Shown in pieces: positions 1 through 6,923 of a stretch of DNA of 64,000 nucleotides. The translations under genes were made by a program, and so were the position numbers. The notes beneath the pieces were generated by a model. It was not told the DNA's origin, made no database searches, and was given only the letters and a program-made list of their open reading frames with translations. The stretch covers positions 1,054,001-1,118,000 of the forward strand of contig JADJPM010000001.1 in the NCBI GenBank assembly GCA_016713245.1, in the 5' to 3' direction. The stretch's first letter is position 1. Each line of letters starts with the position of its first letter. This stretch comes from Verrucomicrobiaceae bacterium (lineage in GTDB: Bacteria; Verrucomicrobiota; Verrucomicrobiia; Verrucomicrobiales; Verrucomicrobiaceae).

Positions 1-915
1 ATCGGCGGCCAGCGTGGCGCGGTTCACAGTGGCGCGGATGAGCTGGCGGGTCGTGGGGATCGGCAGAGTCTGAATCTCGATTCTCCTGCCCCCATTCTCC
101 TGCCTATCTGATGGCTTGTTAGGCAGAAGAATGGGGGCAGGAGAATGGTTTTGAAGGTCGAGGATGACGACGGATTTGGCATCGGCGGCTTCGGAGAAGC
201 TGAGGGGGATGGGGGAGCCGCTGTAGCGGATGGTTTCGATGCCGGCGACTTTTTGAGGTCGGTGCAAGTGGCCGAGGGCGATGTAGTCGAAACCGTTGAA
301 GACGTCTGCGCCGACGGCACCGAGGTTGCCGATGTGGATGTCGCGCTCGCTATCGCTGGTGGTGGCGCCGAGGACGGTGAGGTGGCCCATGGCGATGACG
401 GGACGGCCTTGCGCGAGTTCGCGACACGCAGCGAGTTGCGCGGCGTAGTGGGCACGAATGGCACCGCGGAGCTGCTCATGCACGGCGGTGATGGTTTCAC
501 CGGCGGTGGCCTGCCGGAGATCGCGCTCGCGCAAGAACGGCACGGCGGCCACGACGGCTCCGCCGAGATCGACGACGTTGGTTTCGCCCGCGTGGCCGAA
601 GACATGCACGTCGAAGCGTTTTAAGAGCTCACGTGGGGCATTGAGATGGGAGGCGGAGTCGTGATTGCCGCCGGTGATGACGGCCTGCACCGTTTTGAGG
701 TCGGCGAGGCGCTTCAAGAAGTCGAAATAGAGCGCGACGGCATCCTGCGGTGGATTGGCGGCATCAAAGACATCGCCGCTGACGAGCAGCGCGTCGATTT
801 TCTCGCTGCGGAGCGTGTCGAGGAGCCAGACGAGAAACGCGGCATACTCCGGCAGGCGGTCACGCTCGACGAGTCGAGCGCCGAGATGCCAGTCGGCGGT
901 GTGGAGGATGCGCAT
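1..915 (-). CDS. sbcD: Exonuclease SbcCD, D subunit (3' end outside window)
   Basis: Metallophosphoesterase nuclease subunit that, with the SbcC ATPase, cleaves hairpins and blocked double-strand ends. The first 305 residues are present; the gene runs off the left edge. It opens MRILHTADWHLG, giving metal ligands D8 and H10, followed by SGDVFD (D48), GGNHDS (N84, H85), MGHL (H178) and LGHLH (H216, H218), then the family motif YSGSPIPLSF (residues 231-240). These are the calcineurin-like phosphoesterase motifs in the right order. Residues 257-279 are encoded by a REPIN-like hairpin that keeps the frame and is unlike any SbcD segment I know; the normal core resumes at IEIQTLPIP. The start is the ATG at 915. 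sbcC is not visible, so it may lie further left. Confidence 0.93.
   Translation of the reverse strand, partial: MRILHTADWHLGARLVERDRLPEYAAFLVWLLDTLRSEKIDALLVSGDVFDAANPPQDAVALYFDFLKRLADLKTVQAVITGGNHDSASHLNAPRELLKRFDVHVFGHAGETNVVDLGGAVVAAVPFLRERDLRQATAGETITAVHEQLRGAIRAHYAAQLAACRELAQGRPVIAMGHLTVLGATTSDSERDIHIGNLGAVGADVFNGFDYIALGHLHRPQKVAGIETIRYSGSPIPLSFSEAADAKSVVILDLQNHSPAPILLPNKPSDRQENGGRRIEIQTLPIPTTRQLIRATVNRATLAAD
79..147. repeat. REPIN-like hairpin inserted in frame in sbcD
   Basis: Two 26-bp arms, 80-105 and 121-146, are reverse complements with one mismatch and are separated by a 15-base loop. Each arm carries two imperfect ATTCTCCTGCC-type units. The whole element lies inside the sbcD reading frame and contains no stop in that frame. 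The layout of paired short palindromic units in opposite orientation is that of REPINs mobilised by RAYT transposases. No second copy and no RAYT gene was seen in the window. Confidence 0.75.
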
Positions 916-960
916 GGGGTTCTTGTTTAGCCGGGTAGTGCGCGGAGAAAAGACGGAGTG

Positions 961-1875
961 ATGGAGTTTTGGAGAAATGATGTTGGCCGGAAGCGTGAAG
1001 CGACGCCAGATTTCCGGACTTTGCCCGCCGAACTCCCGACCGACCCTTCTTTACCTGCGAAATCACCGCCGTGGTGGTTGTGGCCGCATGTGCTGAGCCT
1101 GGAGGCGCCGCTGGTGGCGGTGCTGTGGCAGATCGGTCTCGCGAAGGCGCATGGGCTGCATCTCATGCCGATGGTGCACGTGGGCCTGGGGCTGGTGGTG
1201 TGGATCATCTACGTGCTCGACCGGCTGTGGGACACGTTTCGCCAGCCGAAGGCGGAGCTGGATGTGAGGCATGCATTTTATCATCGCCATCGCGTGCTTT
1301 TCATGGTGCTCATCCTGCCGCTGGCGTTGGCTGGCGCTGCGTGGATCGCTTTGAAGGAAATCCCGGAAGGCATCCTGTGGCAGGCGGTGAGCATCGCCGT
1401 CTTCGTGGCGCTGTATTTCTTCATCTATGTGGCCCGCATCGCCCCAGCGCTGATGCCGCGACCGCACGCCGCGGCCCTCCTCTTCGCGCTGGGCTGCACG
1501 GCGGGCATCCGCTTCTTCTCGATGCCGGAGACCTGGGCGGACCCAATGCTGGAATGCGCGGTGCTGACGCTGCTCTTCCTCGCGAACCTCAGCGCCCTCG
1601 CCGCGAAGGAGGAAGAGGCCGCTGGCAAACCTTCACACTGGCATGCTGCCCATCCCACCCTGCTCGGCGGCAACGTGCTGGTGATGGTGGCGATCCTCTA
1701 TTTCATCCAAAAAGGCACCTTCGATGCCGTGCTGCTGGCTCCCGCCACGGCGGCCCTCGTCGGTTTGGCCCTCATGACCATCCTGCACCGCTTCCGTGGC
1801 AAATTGAGCGTCGAGCAACATCGCGTGCTGGCGGATCTGGCGATGGTTTTGCCGCTGCCGGTGGTGTGGATGTGA
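961..1875 (+). CDS. Integral membrane protein, function unknown
   Basis: A 304-residue protein with about 7-8 hydrophobic segments, starting with VLSLEAPLVAVLWQIGLAKAH and ending in a membrane strand at VLADLAMVLPLPVVWM. The segment WIIYVLDRLWDTFR in the first loop is faintly like the Asp/Arg motif of UbiA-type prenyltransferases, but the second Asp-rich motif is not visible, so this is only a weak hint. The ATG at 961 (preceded by an in-frame GTG at 958) lies inside a microrepeat that recurs just after the gene, so the first eight residues (MEFWRNDV) are repeat-derived and the ancestral start may have differed. It is divergent from sbcD. Confidence 0.7.
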   Translation: MEFWRNDVGRKREATPDFRTLPAELPTDPSLPAKSPPWWLWPHVLSLEAPLVAVLWQIGLAKAHGLHLMPMVHVGLGLVVWIIYVLDRLWDTFRQPKAELDVRHAFYHRHRVLFMVLILPLALAGAAWIALKEIPEGILWQAVSIAVFVALYFFIYVARIAPALMPRPHAAALLFALGCTAGIRFFSMPETWADPMLECAVLTLLFLANLSALAAKEEEAAGKPSHWHAAHPTLLGGNVLVMVAILYFIQKGTFDAVLLAPATAALVGLALMTILHRFRGKLSVEQHRVLADLAMVLPLPVVWM

Positions 1876-1885
1876 GCGGCGGGCA

Positions 1886-1955
1886 ATCTTTGGAGTGATG
1901 GAGTTGTGGAGTGATGCTTGGAAAGCCATGACTCCAATACTCCACCACCCCAGCA
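1886..1955. repeat. GGAGTGATGGAGTT microrepeat, inverted copy
   Basis: The unit GGAGTGATGGAGTTxTGGAG occurs at 955-974, where it supplies the start codon of the membrane-protein gene, and again at 1891-1910 just past its stop. A reverse-complement version (CTCCAATACTCCACC) follows at 1932-1946, so 1890-1946 can fold as a stem and may also act as a terminator between the converging genes at 1875 and 1959. Confidence 0.5.
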
Positions 1956-1958
1956 CCT

Positions 1959-2588
1959 TCACCGCCCGGGATGCCAGCGGTAGTGACCCGTGAGCGGAAA
2001 CTCAAACAGGCGGTTTTCGCACTGCGGGCCCTGGCCGATGTTGTGAACGATCCAGGGCGTGGTGCCGCCATCGGGCGCTGGGACGACCAAAGCGATGTGC
2101 GGGAGCTTCCCGGCGACGGTGCAGGTGATGAGATCGCCCGGAAGGTAGTCAGAGCCGTTTGGCGTGACGGGCAGCGAGGCCCCCTGACGCTTGAAAAACA
2201 TCTGCAAATTCGGCACGCGGCGGTGGTCGATGTTTTTATCGGGGGCGGCGAGGCCCCAATGCCTCGGGTAAGCGGCGAAGTGACGCTTCATGTCCTCGTG
2301 AACGAGCTTTTGCAGGTCCAGGCCGAGCTTCCGGTAGCTGCGGATGACCTCGTCCGTGCACACGCCGGTATCGGCAGGCACATCACCGCCGGGATAATCG
2401 AGCCTCACATAGGCCGGATCGTAGCGCACGACCTGATGCGTGCGGTCCAGCGCCGCATGAATGAGTTTCGAAGCCACACTGTCATCGACTGGCGCATGCT
2501 TTCGCGATTGCTCGGCCAGATCACGCGTGCTCTGCGCCGGCAAGGGCAGCAGCGCCAGCGTGAGGAAGAGGAGCAGGTGGCGGTGCAT
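1959..2588 (-). CDS. Secreted DUF1287 family protein
   Basis: A 209-residue protein beginning MHRHLLLFLTLALLPLPAQS, a clear signal peptide cleaved after PAQS. The body matches the DUF1287 family (E. coli YijF type): VRYDPAYVRLDYPGGDVPADTGVCTDEV, then MKRHFAAYP, DHRRVPNLQMFF, and DYLPGDLITCTVAGKLPHIALV. This family is thought to be NlpC/P60-like with a conserved Cys (here in GVCTDEV) and His (here in PHIALV), but no reaction has been assigned that I know of. It lies 11 bases downstream of the C39-like peptidase on the same strand, so the two are probably co-transcribed envelope proteins. The start at 2588 puts the Met directly before the signal peptide. Confidence 0.8.
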   Translation of the reverse strand: MHRHLLLFLTLALLPLPAQSTRDLAEQSRKHAPVDDSVASKLIHAALDRTHQVVRYDPAYVRLDYPGGDVPADTGVCTDEVIRSYRKLGLDLQKLVHEDMKRHFAAYPRHWGLAAPDKNIDHRRVPNLQMFFKRQGASLPVTPNGSDYLPGDLITCTVAGKLPHIALVVPAPDGGTTPWIVHNIGQGPQCENRLFEFPLTGHYRWHPGR

Positions 2589-2599
2589 GGCTCGGGGAC

Positions 2600-4078
2600 T
2601 CAAAAGCCCACGATGTAGAAGAAGCCTTGGGAGACCATCTCAGCTTCCGGCAGCGTGATCCAGCGTTCCTTGTAGCGCTCGCCCCAACTGTCGCTGAAAG
2701 CGATTTCGTTCGTGTCCTTGTTGTAGCCGATGATGAGCACGACATGACCGGTTTCCTTGTCCTTCCGCAGGAAGTTGCTCGCCGCCTCGCCGGTGACTTT
2801 GGTCTTCCACTCGGCCCAGTTTTTGACGTCCTTGCGGGCCTTGGTGCGCTCGTTGGCGGTCTTGTTGAAATCGTCGGTGCTGTAGAGCGTCCACATGACT
2901 GGAACGCCCCTGTCGATGTGCTTCTGCAGGTCCTTGAGCTTCATCTCGCCCTGCCAGGCATCGGCGGAGCGGTTCTTGCTGCGGATCTGCCCGGCCATGC
3001 CTTCAAAGATGGCCTGCATGCTGGTGCCGCCGCCAAAGCCGGAGTTTCCTTTGTTGGCGATGATGTACATGTCCGCCGGGATGCCGAGGAAGCGCATGGC
3101 ACGCTCCGCGGTGGCGGGAGCGCAGTAGCCTTTCGGGCCTTGATCGACCATCGGGATGTCACCGATGACCACGTCCCCGTTCTCGCGCTTTTCGAGGTTG
3201 GCGAGCAAACGGGGCTTGAGGACGCTGTCCACGGTGTCGGCCACCTTGCCGCCGGCATCGGCAAAGCTGCTCGGCATGATCTGGATACCCACATATTTGC
3301 CCTCCACATCGGCCAGCAGGATGCTATGGCCACGCCAGTCCCAGCGCAGCATGTTTTCCCGCACGGACGCGGTGTCGCCGATGCGCTCCTTCTTCGGCTG
3401 CCCCAGTGTTTTGGTGAGCGTGGCGGTGATGGCGGCCACGTCCTTGTCCATCGCCGTTTTGACGATGGCGGCGGCCTTCGCCGGTGGGGTGTCCTTGTCG
3501 AAATGCATTTCACCGCTGCCCTTCGCGCTGAAGAGATCGCCTTTGTTCGCAAAGACGAGCGAGAGGGAAGTCACGCGGTCATTCTCCGCATACATGGCGA
3601 CGGAGAAAGGATGTGCGCCGAACATCTGGAAGTCGTCCTTCGTGTAGCTGCGGAAGCTGCTCGCGATCTTCGTCTTCGACTCCGGCGGGATATCGAGCTT
3701 CTGCGCCAGCTCCTCGGCTGGGCTGTCCCAAAGCGAGGTCTCCGAGAAAAGCGGCTGGCCGATGGCTTCATTCACCGCTGCGGGTGGCAGCTTGTCATTC
3801 GGCGAGGGTTTAAAGGTCGCCTTGCTCGCCACTGGCACGGGAGCGGTGGCAGGCATCAACTTCAAATACTGCTGATCCGCCGCGGAGAGCGAGGCAATGG
3901 GCAGCGTGAACTGCTGGCCAGCCGCCGTCACGATGGTCACATTCGCGCCGCTGACACCGAGAACGCGGGCTTGAATCGTTTTACCTTGGGCATTGGTGAA
4001 GGTGCGCAATTCCGCCTGGGCCATGGCGAGGCCAGAAAAGGCTGCGAAAGCGAGAAAGAGGCAGGTGGGATGCATCAT
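2600..4078 (-). CDS. Secreted C39-like cysteine peptidase with N-terminal SHD1-like domain
   Basis: A 492-residue exported protein. The signal peptide (FLAFAAFSGLAMAQAE) is followed by an SHD1-like domain of about 60 residues (RTFTNAQGKTIQARVLGVSG...VTIVTAAGQQFTLPIASLS), common in Planctomycetes/Verrucomicrobia secreted proteins. A middle domain of about 220 residues is unrecognised. The C-terminal 170 residues look like a papain-fold C39_2 peptidase: Cys in QGPKGYCAPATAERAM, His in TGHVVLIIGYN and Asn/Asp in AFSDSWGERY. Substrate unknown. The likely start is one of two adjacent Met codons (4078 or 4075). Confidence 0.78.
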   Translation of the reverse strand: MMHPTCLFLAFAAFSGLAMAQAELRTFTNAQGKTIQARVLGVSGANVTIVTAAGQQFTLPIASLSAADQQYLKLMPATAPVPVASKATFKPSPNDKLPPAAVNEAIGQPLFSETSLWDSPAEELAQKLDIPPESKTKIASSFRSYTKDDFQMFGAHPFSVAMYAENDRVTSLSLVFANKGDLFSAKGSGEMHFDKDTPPAKAAAIVKTAMDKDVAAITATLTKTLGQPKKERIGDTASVRENMLRWDWRGHSILLADVEGKYVGIQIMPSSFADAGGKVADTVDSVLKPRLLANLEKRENGDVVIGDIPMVDQGPKGYCAPATAERAMRFLGIPADMYIIANKGNSGFGGGTSMQAIFEGMAGQIRSKNRSADAWQGEMKLKDLQKHIDRGVPVMWTLYSTDDFNKTANERTKARKDVKNWAEWKTKVTGEAASNFLRKDKETGHVVLIIGYNKDTNEIAFSDSWGERYKERWITLPEAEMVSQGFFYIVGF

Positions 4079-4135
4079 GGCGGCCTTTTTATCGGAACGA
4101 CGCGAAAAGGTCAAGAGGGGTGGTAGCTCTTCATC

Positions 4136-4210
4136 TTGCTCCGCCTCGAATCGAAGACAGCGACCACGCCCGAACCACGAGTCGGAGTGAGAGACGGAGG
4201 CGGAGTCAGA
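4136..4210. repeat. GAGTCGGAG/CTCCGCCTC microrepeat
   Basis: The spacer between the peptidase and the esterase contains GCTCCGCCTCG at 4139-4149 and a purine-rich run with GAGTCGGAGTGAGAGACGGAGG near 4180. The same word set occurs at 20277-20369 at the 3' end of the MMPL gene, and both copies lie close to a GTCAAGAGGGG word. It is probably an intergenic repeat able to form a weak stem. Confidence 0.45.
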
Positions 4211-4265
4211 GCGGGATCATGCCCCACCGAAACTTCCCCCGCCCACCGCCGTTTGAAGCCCTCGC

Positions 4266-5372
4266 ATGAAAAAGCTCCTTCCACTCCTCGCTTTCTTGTC
4301 ACTCAACGCCCTGGCCCAGCAGCGGCCCAATCCCTTCACCAACTGGGACCGCAACCAAGATGGCAAACTCAGCCCGGACGAGCTGCCAGAAGGTCTGCGG
4401 AAGAATTTTGACCGTGTGGATACCGATAAGGACGGCTTCATCTCAAAGTCAGAGCACGAAGCCATCTTCAACCGAGCGGCGCAGGCCCTCAACAACGCTC
4501 TCACGCCGCAGGGCATCGACGCGAAGCGCGACATTCCCTACGCGGACACCGAGAACCCACGCCAGCGTCTCGACCTCTACCTGCCGAAGAAGCGGGCGAG
4601 CGACAAGCCACTGCCCGTCATCGTCTTCATCCACGGTGGCGGCTGGAAGGGCGGCGATAAAGCGGGTGGCATCAGCCAGGTGGGTCGCTTCGTGAGCAGC
4701 GGAAACTACGCCGGTGTCTCCGTGGGCTATCGACTCACCGGCGAGGCGCAGTGGCCGGCCCAGATCCATGATTGCAAAGCCGCCATTCGCTGGATCAAAG
4801 GCCACGCCCAAGAGCACGGGCTCGACGCCTCGAAAATCGCCGTGTGGGGTTCATCTGCCGGTGGGCATCTCGTTTCCTTCCTCGGCACCAGCGGCGATGT
4901 AAAATCCCTCGAAGGGACGCTCGGCAAGCACACCGATCAAGACAGCAAAGTCACCTGCGTGGTGAATTTCTTCGGCCCGGAGAACTTCCTCACCATGGTC
5001 ACCCAAAAGAGCACTGTGGACCGCACCACCGCCGACTATCCCGAGGCCTTGCTGCTCGGCGGTCGTGTGCAGGAGAAGCAGGAGGCCGCGAAGGAAGCCT
5101 CGCCCGTCACCCACATCTCACCCGGCGATGCGCCCGTGCTCACCGCCCACGGCACCGAGGACCCGCTCGTGCCTTTTGCGCAAGCCACGGAGTTCGATGC
5201 CGCCTTGAAAAAAGCCGGCGTGGAATCCCTCCTCATCACCATGACGAATGGCGGCCACGGTTTCCGCAGTCCCGAGCTCGACCAGCGCATCCTGCAATTC
5301 TTCGACAAGCACCTCCGCGGCATCGCAGCAGAGATTTCGACCTCGGCGATCTCCGTCGAGCCGAGGAAGTGA
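4266..5372 (+). CDS. Secreted EF-hand alpha/beta-hydrolase (esterase-like)
   Basis: A 368-residue exported protein with signal peptide MKKLLPLLAFLSLNALAQQ. Two EF-hand loops follow: DRNQDGKLSPDE (about 28-39) and DTDKDGFISKSE (about 52-63). The hydrolase domain from about residue 85 has the oxyanion-hole motif HGGGW (123-127), nucleophile motif GSSAG with Ser197, and late acid/His candidates in AHGTEDPLVP and NGGHGF. This is the BD-FAE / hormone-sensitive-lipase-like esterase type frequent in PVC bacteria next to sulfatases, often acting on acylated or methylated polysaccharides (inference). It is the first gene of a likely operon with three sulfatases. Confidence 0.85.
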   Translation: MKKLLPLLAFLSLNALAQQRPNPFTNWDRNQDGKLSPDELPEGLRKNFDRVDTDKDGFISKSEHEAIFNRAAQALNNALTPQGIDAKRDIPYADTENPRQRLDLYLPKKRASDKPLPVIVFIHGGGWKGGDKAGGISQVGRFVSSGNYAGVSVGYRLTGEAQWPAQIHDCKAAIRWIKGHAQEHGLDASKIAVWGSSAGGHLVSFLGTSGDVKSLEGTLGKHTDQDSKVTCVVNFFGPENFLTMVTQKSTVDRTTADYPEALLLGGRVQEKQEAAKEASPVTHISPGDAPVLTAHGTEDPLVPFAQATEFDAALKKAGVESLLITMTNGGHGFRSPELDQRILQFFDKHLRGIAAEISTSAISVEPRK

Positions 5373-5461
5373 GGCAAACAAGGCAAGAGTGCCTCCGATG
5401 CTCGTCAGCGGAACGATTGGCGAAAGCCGCCGCTCATGGCCGCGTTCCCACGGCCCGCCAC

Positions 5462-6889
5462 ATGAAGCTCCTGCTCGCCCTCCTTTCGTCATTCGCCATT
5501 CTGCATTCGTCATTCGCTGCCGAGCAGCGCCCGAACTTCCTGATCATCATCGGCGACGACCTCTGCTATCGCGATTTGGGCTACGAGGGAAGCCCCGATG
5601 TGAAAACGCCGCATCTCGACAAGCTCCGCGGCGAATCGATGCACCTGCGCGGCATGTTCAACCCGGCCACGAGCTGCTCGCCGACGCGTCATGCGCTCTA
5701 CACGGGCCTTTACCCCATCCGCAGCGGCGCGTATCCGAACCACACCCGCGCTTATGATGGAACGAAGAGCCTCTTCACGCATCTGAAGGCCGCGGGGTAT
5801 CGCGTGGCCTTGCAGAACAAGGAACACGTCGGCCCCGCTGCCTCGTTTCCGTATGAGCACATCGACGGCGCGGACGATCTCACGGCGACCACCGCTTTCG
5901 TCACTCGCGATGCCGCGCAGCCGTGGTTCATGGTCTTCGCCTCGAATGACCCGCACGGACCTTGGAATCGAGGCCCCAAGTATGATCCGGCGAAGATCAC
6001 CGTGCCGCCTTACCTGCATGACAACGCCACCACGCGTGCCGGACTGGCCGCCTATTTTGGCGAGATCAGCAAGCTCGACGAACAAGTCGGCTCGCTCATG
6101 AAAATGCTCGATGAGGCGAAGCAGGCGGAGAACACCGTCGTCCTCTTCGTCAGCGAACAAGGCAGCAGTTTCCCCTATGGCGGCAAATGGAGCGTCTATG
6201 ACAATGGCATTCATGCCTCGGCCATTCTGCGCTGGCCGGGCAAGGTGAAGGCTGGCAGCAGCACCACCGCGCTGATGCAATACGTCGATGTCCCGCCCAC
6301 CTTCCTCGCCGCTGCAGGCCTCGATCCCACGAAGATCGACGTCGGCTGCCCGGATGGTCATGGAGCCACCGGTTTCGATGGTCGCAGCTTCCTCCCGGTG
6401 CTGCTCGGACAGGCGGACACGCTGCGCGATCACGTTTTTGCCCAGCACACCACCATCGGCACGAATGGAGCCATCGGCCCTTATCCGATGCGGGCCGTGC
6501 GGGACACACGCTACAAGCTCATCCGCAATCTCACACCTGAGCTGAGTTACACCATCGGTGGCATTCACAAAGGCCAGCCCATCGAATCCTGGCAGGAGGA
6601 CGCGAAAAACGATCCCGCACTCGCCGCCCGTGTCGCCCACCTCTTCAATCGCCCAGCCGAAGAGCTCTATGACCTGCAATCCGACCCTTTCGAAACCAAA
6701 AACCTCGCCGCCGATCCCGCGCTGGCCCAGATCAAAGCCGGACTGCAGCAGCAACTCGACGCCTGGATGACTCAACAAAAGGACCAAGGCCTCGAAACCG
6801 AAAACCTCGCTCCGTCTCGCCAAGGCAAAAACGATGAGGCTGGCTCCAACCCGAAGAAGAAGGGCAAAGGCAAAAAGAAGAAAGCCTGA
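5462..6889 (+). CDS. Secreted sulfatase 1 (fGly type)
   Basis: A 475-residue type I sulfatase. Signal peptide MKLLLALLSSFAILHSSFAA is followed by EQRPNFLIIIGDD (metal ligands D32, D33) and the modification motif C72-S-P-T-R, where Cys72 would be converted to formylglycine. Later motifs SNDPHGPW, GGKWSVYDNGIHASAILRWPG and ELYDLQSDPFETKNL fit the family. It ends in a strongly basic tail (KKKGKGKKKKA). Longer in-frame versions reach upstream to about 4772 but overlap the esterase, so the ATG at 5462 is preferred. No maturase (FGE or anSME) is in the window. The substrate cannot be read from the sequence. Confidence 0.92.
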   Translation: MKLLLALLSSFAILHSSFAAEQRPNFLIIIGDDLCYRDLGYEGSPDVKTPHLDKLRGESMHLRGMFNPATSCSPTRHALYTGLYPIRSGAYPNHTRAYDGTKSLFTHLKAAGYRVALQNKEHVGPAASFPYEHIDGADDLTATTAFVTRDAAQPWFMVFASNDPHGPWNRGPKYDPAKITVPPYLHDNATTRAGLAAYFGEISKLDEQVGSLMKMLDEAKQAENTVVLFVSEQGSSFPYGGKWSVYDNGIHASAILRWPGKVKAGSSTTALMQYVDVPPTFLAAAGLDPTKIDVGCPDGHGATGFDGRSFLPVLLGQADTLRDHVFAQHTTIGTNGAIGPYPMRAVRDTRYKLIRNLTPELSYTIGGIHKGQPIESWQEDAKNDPALAARVAHLFNRPAEELYDLQSDPFETKNLAADPALAQIKAGLQQQLDAWMTQQKDQGLETENLAPSRQGKNDEAGSNPKKKGKGKKKKA

Positions 6890-6923
6890 GCCACTCACCC
6901 AATACATTTCCCCCCCGCTCGCC

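Noticed and set aside
4772..5461. Upstream in-frame extension of sulfatase 1
   Set aside because: It overlaps the esterase in another frame, has basic low-complexity composition, and the signal peptide begins at 5462.
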